The notes below the pieces were generated by a model. It had not been told where the DNA came from. It was given only the letters and a program-made list of their open reading frames with translations, and did no database searches. Below are positions 20,800-33,916 of a stretch of DNA of 64,000 nucleotides, one piece after another; position 1 is the stretch's first letter, and each line of letters starts with the position of its first letter. A program made the position numbers and the translations under genes. Origin of the DNA: Heliocidaris tuberculata (Eukaryota > Echinodermata > Echinoidea > Camarodonta > Echinometridae); contig CM046832.1 of assembly GCA_025618425.1 (NCBI GenBank), positions 19,769,917 through 19,833,916 on the forward strand. The letters run 5' to 3'.

Positions 20800-21400
20800 A
20801 ATAGTTCCCTCCCATAGAGAATGTACATGAGAGGGAACTATTAATGATCCGCCATGTTGTCAACTAAGACCGCGTATGCGTAGGCTTATTATGCGTGTGT
20901 CACAACCCTCTCTATATCAACGCGCTCTGGCTCTCATGCTCTTACGCCCGCTCTTGATCTTTTTAGCACTTCACGCATTCAATTTTCACTTGGAAAATTT
21001 TAGGCACTATTTAGAGCGGCAGTCTACCCCCCCCCCCCCCCCTCCTCATTTCGCTGTTCGCCAACTTAAAGCCCCATCTTAACAGACCTTTTTGGAACTG
21101 AGTTGTCCGGACATGGTCTTAAGCGTCTTAAGAGGCATGCGTTACCCTGCCTGTTAAGACGCTCCATGCGGGATGGACATTGCCGCGAAAACTTTTCCAT
21201 TAATTCTACCCTAGCCCGCCTAGGGTAACTTTCCGTAATTACCGCGATTGTCGCGACAACGTCCGGACAACCCTCCTGTTAAGACGCTCTCAAGGTAATT
21301 TTCTCCCCGAATACCGGAAGCTGACAAGACGCATGCGCAATAGACCATTGCGGCTACATGTTTCACTACAGGCACTAGATCGCATTTCCCGCGTTTGGTT
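20800..21400. other. CpG-containing stretch, no gene recognised
   Basis: Contains GTTGTCCGGACATGG near 21101 and AACGTCCGGACAAC near 21264, a possible pair of inverted ends, and the words CTTAAGCGTCTTAAG and TTAAGACGCTC repeated nearby. A C run lies at 21030-21042. No convincing exon was found. Confidence 0.4.
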
Positions 21401-21749
21401 TGAATCTAATTTGGCATATTTTTAGGGGAGGCACCCCATAAATCAGATGCCCTTTTTTTCCATAGAATTTTCCGACTTGTGCTCGCCTGTTCATCAGAAA
21501 AATATTTTATCCCAACCAGCCTCTCTCTGTCTCCCTTCTGTTCTGCCGAGCCCCCTCTCCTCCTCCTCTTCTCTATCTCTCAACCCCCCTCTCTCTCTCT
21601 TTGAAGCTCTCAAGCCCGTCTCTTCCTCCCTTTTTCACCTTCAAGAATGATCACACAGAATATTTTTCCTGCCTACAAAATGATAGTACAGTACTTAGTC
21701 CGACTCAGTTCTCTTCTCTCAAAACTTCTTCAAATCCTACTTTACAAAA

Positions 21750-21871
21750 CAGAGGCGGCGGAACGGCGGGCTCGGACAATGAAAGTGGGGGGGGGGGGCA
21801 CCTTCTGTTTGGCGGACAAAGGGTGCCCCCCCCCCACTTCCATTTCCTAGCCCGTCGTTCCGCCGCCTCTG
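21750..21871. mobile_element. 122 bp hAT-like MITE
   Basis: Ends are CAGAGGCGGCGGAACGGCGG and its near complement CCGTCGTTCCGCCGCCTCTG, with G and C runs between them. The 8 bases on each side, TTACAAAA (21742-21749) and AAACAAAA (21872-21879), agree at six of eight positions, compatible with an aged 8 bp hAT duplication. Confidence 0.7.
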
Positions 21872-22122
21872 AAACAAAAGGATATAACCTGACAGAAACC
21901 ATATTCTTTTAGTGTACTTTACACAATGTATTCTTTTCTGCACTGAAGTAAAGTTGCACATTTTTAACATCAATCGATTCAAGGAACGGAGATGGGGTGG
22001 GGAGGGAAGACATGAGCCGATGGTGATGACTGGACCCTGTGGTAATGACTGGACTGTATGGTAATGACGCCATGATAATCAGATTAGTACCCTCGTGTAT
22101 AACTGGTACTGGGTTGCTAGTG

Positions 22123-22125
<3 letters not shown>

Positions 22126-22154
<29 letters not shown>
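22126..22154 (+). repeat. (AG)n microsatellite followed by a G run
   Basis: About 14 AG units, then a short purine stretch and a run of about ten G. Confidence 0.9.
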
Positions 22155-22158
<4 letters not shown>

Positions 22159-22159
22159 G

Positions 22160-24190
22160 GGGGGGGGTGGACGACACCCTTTTCAACATCCAAAGTCTGC
22201 AAACTTGTATTCTTTCAACATGTTGGCAAATATAAAAATAGGAACTTTAAAATTTTTGTTGTTGTTAGTCAAATATTAATTCTGTCTGCAAATTTTGAGA
22301 CTCCTTATAAAGGCAAAGCATATCTGATTTAAGGAACATCATTATCGAATTGTTAACACCAATTGCAACATTGTCTTTAATCATAAGGAAAGACTGTCTG
22401 ACAAACACTTTTTAGATGTGTTTCATACCACTCAACATGAATAAAAAATACTGCATGTAAAAATTATTATAAACAAATTATAAACTATAATCATTGACAG
22501 TATACAAGAAATAAAACAAATCTATAATATTAAAACACTTGAATAAATTCAAAGTTTGGGGCAAGCAAACCTAGCAATCTGTCATTTATAGTTATACACT
22601 TTTTAAATCATTTGGAAACATTGTACAATCAGAAGCTGTCATAACTCAACCATGGATCTAGGTCCAAGCTCTATAACCAAGCTTGGTGAAGATTTTTATA
22701 CAATTATTCAGGGTGTTATTTGAAATCTTTAGTAAAAAATTATTTTATTTTGTAAAAGTGTAATCAAATCTATTTCAAATTGCTTAAAACATACTGGAAT
22801 GTTTCAAAGAGATTCTCTTACAGTATACTAAAAGAGACTTTAAACTCTGGTAATTATTTTTTCCATTTTTTTTTTTAGATAAATGTTTTGTCATTTTATG
22901 AAACATACTCTTCACCTGGTCTCTGTTTCATTGGGTAACAATTTTGATGCCACAAACACATGGGATGAGTACTATCTAGCTCGAAAATGTTAAATAGGTG
23001 TAAAAGATGTTACTCTGTTCAGTGTTTTAAAAAATCATTTGTGTAAAATGGAACAAGCACTATGATTATTTGATGTAGCTTCCTTTGAATCACTTTAATA
23101 ATACAACTGAAAATACTCATATAAAGAATTAAAGTAAATTTTATATAGCACATAATGAATTTCTCTATGCACTTATGTTATCAATATTACTTTTATACAT
23201 GTAATAGGAATACATTTCAGGGGCAGACCCAGGATTTTGGATTTAAAAAAGGGGGGGGGGCACAATTTTAAAAAAACTAACGAAAAAACTACAAATCATG
23301 CAAAGAAAGAAAGAAAAAGAAAAGAAAGAAAGAAAAAGAAAAAAAATAATTATCACATTTTGCAGGTACTACTTCCTTTAAAAATCTCAGTTATTACAAA
23401 TTTTAATGGCAGCTTGCTAAGCACTAATATGCTGGAATATAAGGTGTATGTTCGTGTGTGTGTTCCAAGGTATTCTTAACAGAACAACTCTCTGTATATG
23501 TATCAACTCCCAGGGCATGGTCAAACACTTTGTACACTGTACATGAGGATATTGTTATCAAGGTATTAGAAACTTTTCCACACACATTCAATTGGATGTG
23601 TACATAGCCTATGTCGGAACATATAGGTAAAATATATTAACATACATGTATTTCAAGTTGTATTTTGAAACTATATTGGAAACATGCATGCAATGTTGGA
23701 ACATATAGGTAAAATATATAATCATATTTCAAGTTGTATTTTGAAACTATATTGGAAACATATGCATGCAATTGACAATGTCACTGACAAGTAGTTGAAT
23801 CAAATTCTAGGCTGTCATAATCAGTGGCATAGCATCATGGGTCTAGACATGCAGTGAGGGGACAATGACATTATGGGGGTGGGGTGGGGGTATACTTGGT
23901 TGATAAAACCAAATTAAGAAGTCTATTTGAACAGGGTGTGGGAGAGGGTCCTATAGTCTACTTTTTTATGCTCCTTTACACCCTCCCTTCACAGAGAATA
24001 TGCTGTTTAAAAATGCAAACAGTTGTTAACAATATGAACTGAACAACCCGTTGTACAGTTCATATTGCAAACAATTTGTTTGAATATTAAACAGGTTGTA
24101 TAAGTTTTGAACAACCTTTTAATCAGCGTTTTTACTATTTCTTTCTGCCCCCCTCCGTTTCCCCCTCCGTTTCCCCCTCCTTTTCTTGCT
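22160..24190. other. Intergenic stretch, no gene recognised
   Basis: AT-rich. Contains one end of the hAT-like family (CAGGGGCAGACCCAGGATTT near 23218) without a matching right end, an (AAAGA)n-like purine tract at about 23298-23347, and an 82 bp direct repeat at 23612-23775. No exon with supporting splice sites and homology was seen. Confidence 0.5.
23612..23775 (+). repeat. 82 bp direct tandem repeat, two copies
   Basis: Copy 1 starts at 23612 and copy 2 at 23694. Both carry GGAACATATAGGTAAAATAT, then TTTCAAGTTGTATTTTGAAA, then CTATATTGGAAACAT..GCATGCAAT. They differ by a few small indels, so the duplication is not recent. Confidence 0.85.
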
Positions 24191-24192
24191 AG

Positions 24193-24740
24193 TTAAAGGA
24201 AAGTCTACCTCGATTACCAGTTGGTTTTAAAAGAAGCAGAAAAATCAAAGAAACAGATCAGTGGCGGTTTGAGCAAAATCAGACAAGAAATAAGAAAGTT
24301 ATGAACTTTGAAGGTGTAATCAATCAAAACACAAATTGGCAACTCCATCACGTATCTTGCGACCTCCTCTTGCATTTGCCCTGTACCCTAAATATCATTA
24401 ATTTCCATTTTCTCTAAAGAAAATCTTCAATCAAACCTGCTCCTTAGATACATGTATAATCATTGCTCACATGATTTTACACAAAACCTGTCTGAACAAA
24501 TCTATTCCTTCATCAAAAACTAAGAAAATGAAAATCTATGAAATTTTCCTTACTGAGCAAATGAGAGAGGAGCTCACAAGATATGTCACAGAGTTGCCAG
24601 TTTGTGTTTTATTGATTATTCAAAAATTCAAAACGTTCTTATTTCTTTTCGGATTTTGCTCAAACATTCACTAATCTGTTTCTCTCATTTTCCTTCTTAT
24701 AATCTTATCAAGTTAATACCAGGGTTGACTTTTCCTTTAA
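24193..24740. mobile_element. Fold-back MITE, TTAAAGGAAAG-ended
   Basis: Left end TTAAAGGAAAGTC, right end GACTTTTCCTTTAA. The arms share AAATAAGAAAGTTATGAA / TTCAAAACGTTCTTATTTC-type sequence and CAAATTGGCAACT / AGTTGCCAGTTTGTG. Related by its ends and by the AAGAAAGTTATGAA block to the elements at 647-2163, 42735-43592 and 46644-47182. Confidence 0.75.
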
Positions 24741-25284
24741 TGTTGGAGGAGGGGGGGGGGGGGGGGGGGGGGGGGGTTAAAATCACTCATCTATGATGTC
24801 AGCTTATGGGATATGAATGGAATTCTTTCTATCAAAATGAATATTGTTTTATCCCCTTATTACCACTGATCAATTTTCTTGAAACTTTCAAACATATTTT
24901 TTTTTCATTCTAAGCCAAATTGACGAACAATTCAAATACATTCACTAATATCAAAAATATGTAATAATGTTATACAGCACCTTCAAAGTACCACGATGCA
25001 CTATAATCTGTTAAAACATGGACCTACCAGTAGGTCCATAGAAAAAAATATTTCTTTTTATTCACAAAGTTTAACTGAACATGGTTTTAATTCTAATGCT
25101 ACAAGTGAATACAAATGGTAATTCAACACAGTCGCTTTTATCAGTTATGGGGGGGGGGGGGGGGTTGGGGGGAAGGGGGGATCAAAGTGTAGTCATTGTT
25201 TTTATGTTACGACTATTCTCATTTAGTTATTGTGTTTGTATGTCTGGTTCACATAAATAAAGCACATCCTACATTAGATTATAC

Positions 25285-25856
25285 ATGGATGATTGAAGAA
25301 CAATGAAAATCAAACAAGAGATCATCATGTTGTGAACTCAAACATGTACCACACCTCTCATACTTCATACCTAACCCTTATCTTGCCATCAACATATTCA
25401 TTCACATCTCAATTTAGGCTGGGTTTGGCTACTTGTAATCCTCATATTAACTCCCAAATTTTGAAGTAACAATGATTTCTCTTGTGCAAAACTTTAAAAA
25501 ATTGCAGATACCGATAATGGAAATGCTCTACAGTGAACTACAATACCCGTGACGGTATCCTGGTTTCTTGATGGATGATTGAAGAACAATGAAAATCAAA
25601 CAAGAGATCATCATGTTGTGAACTCAAACATGTACCACACCTCTCATACTTCATACCTAACCCTTATCTTGCCATCAACATATTCATTCACATCTCAATT
25701 TAGGCTGGGTTTGGCTACTTGTAATCCTCATATTAACTCCCAAATTTTGAAGTAACAATGATTTCTCTTGTGCAAAACTTTAAAAAATTGCAGATACCGA
25801 TAATGGAAATGCTCTACAGTGAACTACAATACCCGTGACGGTATCCTGGTTTCTTG
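25285..25856 (+). repeat. Perfect 286 bp tandem duplication
   Basis: Copy 1 is 25285-25570 and copy 2 is 25571-25856. They appear identical base for base, from ATGGATGATTGAAGAACAAT to GACGGTATCCTGGTTTCTTG. It lies in the 3' flank of SLC35B1, about 0.6 kb beyond the stop codon. Perfect identity means either a very recent duplication or an assembly artefact. Confidence 0.95.
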
Positions 25857-26489
25857 ATGAAATATCACATAAAGGGCCACAAATTTAGGAGTTTGGGTAC
25901 TAATCAACAAATACGATACATCAATCTTGATCTTTGTAGCTTGTCTGAGGAAAGATTCTCCTCCATTACAGCAATAGCTGCATAAAAATTACTCACACAG
26001 TAGAATTTGTTGGTAATCCAAATGACCTTTGACCCAGCGTTAATAAATATCTTCATGCATTAATCAATGTTGAAGCTGTAAATCTAATAATGAAGGTCAA
26101 CCGTCAATGCAGGTTCATATGACTGGAATCACGGGATAATCTAACATAAATGACTCTTCCTTTGAAGGGTGAGGCAAAGATTTTCAATCCTGGAAAACCT
26201 TTCCACAAGAAGACAAGTAAAGGCAAATTTCTTTGTAAATGTCAACATGAAAATACCTGTAAAAGTTTTTCCAAAGTGAAAATAAATATGTACCAGTATC
26301 CACTCATTGCAAAACAGACTTTGTTGATGCATGAAGTTACAGGTCTTAATTTTCAGAGTATTTTAGCCTCCTCAGTTCATTAGTTTTGTTAACACAGTCT
26401 TTGAGTTTGCTACACAATCCTCTGCAATAAAAGTGTGAAAACGGTTCCAATGGTCTGCAAAGGGGTATGTTCTAGTCAGCTTCTTTTAG

Positions 26490-29400
26490 TCACTTCAATT
26501 CTTTTGGTTTCGCTTTGCTCTTGCCAAATACACTGTCCAGTCCAAGACCAGTAAACACTAGAACAATGCCTATCCACTGCCTGGATGACATGGGATTGGA
26601 AAAGATGATGACAGAACCCAAGATGGTGAAGAACTTTCTAGTTGTAGTGATGATAGAGCAGGTGAGAGGACCAAAAGTTGCTACAGTCATGAATATAAAA
26701 TGCTGTAAGAAGAAGAAAGTGAGTAAAGCATGAATCAAAAAGCCTGTATAAAATTCATGGAGGAGTATTTGAAACCCAGCTCATACAAATCAAATACACA
26801 TGAACATTCATATTTGAGGTGTCTTTGAAATGCTAATCCAGTGAATCAATAGACACCAGCTAAAAGGAACTTAAAAACTTTGGATATTACACACAATTAC
26901 TGAACACAACAGTTTATGTCTTTGTAAATTAAAATTTTCTAAAATTAATAATTAAGCTTTGCTATGGCTCACTTAATTTTCAATCTCATGTTCTTATTCT
27001 GAAATGAAAAAGACATGATTTCTACATGCTCACTAATATATTGCAAATTACATTCCTCCTTGTTTACAAATTGAGGCAGAGAAATCACTCCTCAGTTATT
27101 TCTTGTAGATTTCTCCTTTCATGCAATTTACAAGCTTGCCATTGTTACACATCTGTTAATGTAAATTTCACACCAAGCATGTCCTGTGTTATATACATGT
27201 AATATACAACCTGTCAATCAAGGATACCTGACAAGCTTTGTGCAATTTAGGGAATGAGAAGAAAAAGAAGAGGAAGAGAAAAAGAAAAAGTAATAGTATA
27301 CAAGGGATAAACAGAAAAGTGATAAGAACTTTTTCAAAAATATTTCTTACGAATTGTTCTTACCTGCCCAATGGCACTGGCTAATCCAAAAAGAACAATA
27401 TTAGGAAGTAGAGATGGGTGACGCACCATGAATGGTATAAATTCAAAGACTTCTCCTGTGGCAAATATAGCTGTGTAGAAAAATAAAACAAGAATAAACA
27501 CATGTGTGAATGAAGTACAGACATAAATATACAACAGGTACAATTTACAGGTCTGTTCCATTTGTTATAGAATATACAATGACCAAAGAAGTTATACAAT
27601 TAGTGACATATTTCTTGATAATCATCTCCCCCATCCCCCCCCCCCAAAAAAAAATGGTACCAAATTTTTTTGTTGTTCTTGATAGAATGTTGCCTATTTT
27701 TTCAACATACAGTTTTTCTCCATTCAAATTTACAAGAATAAACTGTACCTATCATATAATAAGCTTACAAGCATGATTTTGTTCTCATGTATTCATGAAT
27801 ATTCAGAAATCAGCTTCATATTGTCTGCAATAAATATTCTTAAACAGGTATCTGTTACTATAACTAAATCCTTGATTAGCCCGACCGATAGTACAGGACT
27901 AAGCAAAATTTTTCAAGTGTAAAAAGCCTACTATTGTAAAAAAAAAGATATGTAGTAGCAAAGTTGGATCAATTATATCATTGACAGACCCTAGGATGCA
28001 TAATAGACCTGTTCACAAATGTATTCAAATTTTATGCATACTTTTAAAACGAAGGTTGTTCTTGACAACCTGAAAGCTTGTCAGAGGCTTGTCAGACATA
28101 GCAACAAGTAATGTATGCAAACTGGATTCCAAGTATTGGAGTTCATTCGTTAATAACAGGTTAGTGAAATACCTCGTTTCTAGGTCCCCAAGAAAGAAAC
28201 ATCCATAAATTTGAATAACTTTGTGAACAGGTCTATTGGTATAAATCACAGACTAATTAATGAATGTATGATTCTAAAGGTCTGGTCAGTGGTCACATTT
28301 GTCTGATAACGTTGACCATAGTGTATGCGCATATAAAATGTACCTATAACGATGACGATAAAAGTGGTCACACTTGACCGATAAAATTGGTGGGGTTCTG
28401 TCAATCAAGCACGATGAGCACTGCCCACATCATTGTTCTGAACTAACGTCACATTGAAGGAGCAAAAACAATTGGTTCTCAGAAAATATCGGTGAGCTCT
28501 GTCCCGAAAAAAATCATGGGCCGAGATGATAAAATCGGAGAAGGAGTCTTATCACCATACATCAAAGAAATCTGACTTACCCCAAAAAATTCCTATTCAT
28601 TTCCACATAAACAACGCTTGGGCGATTTGGCAATGATCAAAAGGTATAGATATTGTTACATGTACATTATAGTATTAGACTAAGCTTAACCCACTTTCTG
28701 TACTTCACACGGCATTTTAAAAAAGTGGGCTAACTCCACGATAGTACGGGATTATTTTAGCCCTGGAAAAAAGGTGGGGCTAAGCACTCTGGCTAGGGGA
28801 TAGTACGGGACTTAAACTGCAAAATGAAAAAAAAAAAAAATAGTCTGGACTCCATAGTCCAGGGTTAAGGAGGGAACATGGTTAAAAAAATCAAGTGCAA
28901 AAAGCCTATAATTGATGCTTTCTACTTTTTACTCACCTACTCCAAGGTATAGAATTGACCATGCATTCATGCTAAACATCATATGATGTGACTTGGTCTG
29001 GAACCTGCCTCTCATCCTTTCTTGAATTGCGCCTGTCAACCCGTCAAAAGTCAAGGATACCATCTGCATATCAAAGATGATGTGTTATACAATATAAAAA
29101 TGTAAAGAGAAGCACCTACAAGAACTTGTACAATATGATGTTTTGCACATTGCAATTCATGATACCTGGGCAAGTCCAAGTAGTTTGTCCCACATTACTG
29201 ACTATAGTCACGGATCAGACAAAATTTCAAGGATAATGATGCTTTCAAAACTAACTATGTGCATTAGTCTATGAACTTTAGAAATGTATGGGAGGGCCTG
29301 GGACACAAAATAAACAAATACATGTACCTTGGATTTGTCAACCAACACAAATTGTGTGAGCTTTAATATGAATTTTTAAAAAAATGTATATATTACTCGA

Positions 29401-32400
29401 GTATATTGTTGTATACAAGATCCACCTGACAAATTATTTTGATTATATAACCTGAATTTTTGTGTCTCCCCCCCCCCCCCCAAAGCCTTCTTATGTCCAT
29501 GTCTTCACTTCTAGTAACTAGGACCTAATGCAACTTCATACCACTGAATGTCTAATGTAAAGTGTAAATTGAATTGCAAAAGAGGACCTTGAAATATTTT
29601 TGTTTGTCACTCAAATAGTGAAACATGATTTTATCATAATCTACATTTCATATAAGGTATTCAACTTGAATATAAAAATCAGTAAGTCTACATGACCACT
29701 CACCACAAGAATTTCACCAATGCCTAGTATATGATCACTGTTTTTACTTCCACCCTTGTCCTTGTAGACAAATGTTGCTACACCACACACTATCAGTAGA
29801 ACAGAAAGATACTTCATCAAAGGATAGGATTTTCTGGCAAGAAGCACACCTAGAATCATGACTGTGGAGAAGAAAATGAATGAAGAAAAGGAGATATATT
29901 TTTAAAGGTGTACTTTAACTAAATTTCAAATACATTCTTAAGTTTTTGAAGGAAAACAAGAGTTTTAGACCAATCTGTTTAACTCAGTTTACTTTAAAAG
30001 TTGAATCATCCAAATTTGTAATGATTACTCATTTAACAAAATTTAATCTGGAGAAAATTTTATCTTATTAAGTAATCAATCATCACATTCACTGTGCATG
30101 TAAGACCGAGGAGTACTGCTTAACAATCAGTCGACCAGTTACTTTCCCATATCACAAACACAAGCCAATCATCGTCATTTAAATGACTGCTGAACGAGTA
30201 TTGCTGCCTTAATCACAAAAGAATGTATTCTCATTTTATTTTTCCTGATTCAAACATGAACCTGACCAACATGGAGGTTGAAAAGGTTACAAACAATATC
30301 TTGTCCCATTTAACCAAATATCCTACAATATGTAATCTTTTTTCAACGAACCCTCCAGCCACTTATACATCTCTGAATCTCTATTTCAGTCATCTTTTAT
30401 ATCTCATTCATATCCCTCTATTCTCTATATTGCCAACCTTCCTCCACCCCGTCCCCTACAATAAAAATCAAAACTGTTTTGGTAATAAAAGGGGCAGAGG
30501 TGTACCACTTATTACCTGGAATTGGCTTGCATGATTTGCCTAGGACCTGGAACGGATAGCTGACATAACGCAAGGCCATATTACTAGCCACCATGGCTCC
30601 AAGATATGTCACAGAACATGATGCATAGAGTCGGTGTGATGTAGGATCTGAACCTTCACTTGTGAAGTAAAGAACTGCAGGTACAAAAAGAAAAGGCATT
30701 TCATACCACAAAGCAAATAAAAATCTAATGGCCACAAATAATAAATCCATGTTTTTTATTATTCTGACAAAATATTCTACACTTTGATATTCTTTGTACC
30801 ATCAGATTGCAGCAAAATGGCATACTTGACAAAATGTAAAATAAACTTTAGTTTATTGAAATTAGCTAAAAGAATACTGAAGAAAAAACATTCATGAAAA
30901 ATAAAACTAACAAAAGTGACTATGCATTTCATGCCTGTTGATATAATAATTTCAGTCCAGTAACAACACAAAAACTCAAACAATCCTGCCACACTCCTAA
31001 TCCTCAACATCCTGAATTGGCAATCATTTGAAATATAGACAGCGAGTCATGGCTGATAGGAATTAACTCTATCACTTGCCAAGGCTAATATTGACGCTGA
31101 TTCTCCAAATAATGTTAGCTTTCTAACCTTTCTGTAATGAGCCTGTATAAGGATATGCATGCAGACAGATTTATGCATATAAAAGTAACCTGGAGTTCTA
31201 GCCATGAATGACAAAATTTAATTCCTTAAAGAATGACATACCTGCTTTAGCATAGATAGCATTGAAAACACATGGCAAGAAGAGCAGACACAGGAAGTAG
31301 TCAAATTTCTCATTTTCACCATAGGATCCTTTTGTTCTGTAAGGAAGAAAACAAAACAAGAAATGGAGAATTTCAATTAACACGTAGCAACCTAGAAGTA
31401 AAAGGTGCAGTACAAGGCCAGCATCACAAACATATGACACAGCTTGACACATGTATGTTTTTATGAAAATTTTAAAAAAAATTGAGCCATGCTCATTTCC
31501 TGTTGTCTATACATAGCCATTTGCCCTTGGGCTCCTTTAGTGTAACTGTTGACATAAGTCCTGGGCTATGCTGAAATGTATTCTTCTCGTTCTACATGCA
31601 TGTGTACGTGTAACTTCTTCTTTTTTGGAGGGGGAGGGGTATAAAATCTGAGAAGACAGAACAATATTTTATCGTTAAGTTTAATAAAGTGTGATTCACA
31701 GTCTCACAATGAATGATATTCATGTTTTATATTTGGATGGATGGAATTCCAAATCGAGGCCATTGCTAAAGTAACTCACAGCAATGCAATCTCAGATGTT
31801 TGTACAATCACCCCAGTAAAAAAAAAAAATTTCCCCCTAATTTTCAAGGAAGAAATAATTTCTAGTAATTGATAAAATTGATAAAATTAATATAAAAGAC
31901 CGTTATTGTAGTGAGAATTCCTATGAAATGCTAAAGATATGATTTGAATGTCCTGGTTTTTTAACGATTTTATATATCAAAATCTCATCCATGTCCATTA
32001 CTAACATGTTTTCCATTGGTACAAATGGGCAATACATCCCCACCTCTTTAATGCACAGTTAATGTAAAATCTAGGCCTAATAAAGCATGGTATTACAAAG
32101 TGTAGAAAAGCTCAGATATTTTCACGTGACTTCTCGGGACTGTACAACATTCTCTAAAATAACAGTCTATCTACCACATCTTCTACAAGTTCATCAGCCT
32201 TCTTTCAGGATTCAGAATGATGCATCCACTCTTTAGAGAAATTTTAGGATTATTCAAAATCAGGTGCTGTGGGGGTGGGGGGATAATTGCTCTTTTTTAT
32301 ATGACATACTCCTGCTCCTTTTCTTTTTTGATAAGTGCCATTATCGTTCTTGATAAGGGTCCTTTTTTTGCTCCATAATTTGTGCCCCTAAATTATAGCA

Positions 32401-33486
32401 ATTTAGAGCAACTTTACTTTAATTTCGTCAAGGCTTGCTCGCTATGCTCGCTCACATTTTTATTTGATATAGTTATGTTATTTATTAACGGTCTTTTCAG
32501 TCTCTCATGCCGAGACTGTGTTTAAACACCTTTCAGAACTTTTTTCTCTCTCTCTCCCTCTTTATAAGACCATGCAGCCTCACAGATCTTAAAAAATTGC
32601 TCGCTCGCTTTGCTCGCTCGCACATTAATATGTAGGTCATCAAACCCAACTGCAAACTTTGATGCTTAAGTAAATTTTATTAGAGCATGTAAGAGAGAAA
32701 CAATTGAAATCCTTATAAATGTAATCACAATGTAGGGTATATATGACAATGTTTAGAGATTGTATATTTTTCCCATTGTAGGTGCCCCTTTTTTCCAGAA
32801 ATAGCCCTTATTGGCACCCCTAAACATTGGAAATTTCCCCTCAATGTTGCAATCATACTCCCCAGTGCTTAAACTGAATTTACGCCGGTGCATTAATGAG
32901 TGAAATCAGATCAGCCCCCACTTTCAAAAACACTCCGCATCCCCTGCAATGTACACTCATTGTATAATTTTGTTGTGAAATGTCCTTTAATTATTCTTAA
33001 AGATTGAATTCTGGTAAATTCAATTGTTATTTCAGTCTATGATTCACAATAAATATTTACACAATGATTCATGAGTAAAAACAATAACAATTATTAACAT
33101 TTGACACACTGTTCGACTTGGACATGTTTGACATGTTTGAAAACAGATTAAATGGGAAATTACAATGAGAGGATAGGCACATAATTTATAGTGATTTAAC
33201 CTGTTATTTCTATTGTTAGTACTTCTCACATTGTAACTTACATCTTTTCTTGAAGAATACCAAAGAAAAAGTAGCAAACAAAAACACCGAAGAAACAAAG
33301 CAGCAGTTTGCCAGTTGAATTCTGCTGCGGCATGTCGGCTGCTTCCTGTTGTTGGATGTTTTTTGCTGGAAAAATGCGATCACCCTGTCGACTACCAATT
33401 GGCCTTTCGATTTTCTGATTCAAATCGGACTCTTTTGTGTCATTGTTCGACAGATCCACCACGTGAAAACCGCTCTTGGAAGTCAT
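26490..33486 (-). CDS. SLC35B1: SLC35B1-like ER nucleotide transporter (7 exons, complete)
   Basis: SLC35B1 (AXER/UGTrel1) is a drug/metabolite-transporter-fold carrier with about ten membrane spans in the ER; it has been described as an ATP/ADP exchanger and earlier as a UDP-galactose carrier. Coding exons are 33242-33486, 31242-31336, 30516-30674, 29704-29861, 28937-29063, 27364-27470 and 26490-26702. All junctions have GT/AG sites with agreeing phases, and the sum, 1104 nt, gives 367 residues plus stop. Landmarks: FFGILQEKI at about 74-82 (span 1), [13 protein letters not shown] near 161, [17 protein letters not shown] at the start of exon 5, and [20 protein letters not shown] in exon 7. 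The ATG at 33486 follows an in-frame TAG. The N terminus is about 45 residues longer than the 322-residue human form and polar. The tail, KPKELK, lacks a canonical KKxx or KxKxx signal. Confidence 0.94.
28002..28237 (+). mobile_element. AATAGACCTGTTCACAAA MITE, copy 2
   Basis: Perfect inverted tips AATAGACCTGTTCACAAA and TTTGTGAACAGGTCTATT enclose about 200 bp, including GGTTGTTCTTGACAACCTGA and ATAGCAACAAGTAATGTATG. It is in SLC35B1 intron 5 (between the exons ending at 28937 and starting at 27470) and is the intact, empty-site reference for the interrupted copy at 19116-19486. Confidence 0.9.
32270..32660 (+). repeat. GATAAGTGCC / GCTCGCTATGCTCGCTC dispersed repeat
   Basis: Holds GATAAGTGCCATTATCG, TGATAAGGGTCCTTTT and then GCTTGCTCGCTATGCTCGCTC (near 32432-32452), with a second GCTCGCTCGCTTTGCTCGCTC near 32600. 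The same succession occurs at 34290-34820 and 37860-38670 and, reversed, at 51985-52195. It lies in SLC35B1 intron 1. Non-coding. Confidence 0.65.
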
Positions 33487-33916
33487 ATGCTAATCAACGA
33501 GCCAGTTGTGGCTCTTTACAAAATATGGATGATAGATATTGATCAACCAATAGCCGAAGTCCACGCCGGTAGTTCCGCGTACGGTACATCTACATGCATG
33601 CACTGCACTGAAGCATAATTTGCGTCTGTGATGTAAACATGTACAAATCATTAGTACACGTGTACATTGTGCGCACAGTTTTAGCCTAAATTCCAGGATA
33701 CCACAGAATAGTATCTAGATAAGTAAAAATAACGAGGCTATAATCATGTGTATTAAAGATGAGGAAAAATATCATCGAATCTGAAGGTCAAGAACAGGAT
33801 AAACTATGCCTAAACCACAAGATCATAGATTTGCTTAAAACTTTTTAAAGGATGCTCATTGCTCATTGTTTTTCTTTAACTTGGCCTGAAATGAGGCTAT
33901 CAAAAGATTTGATTGA

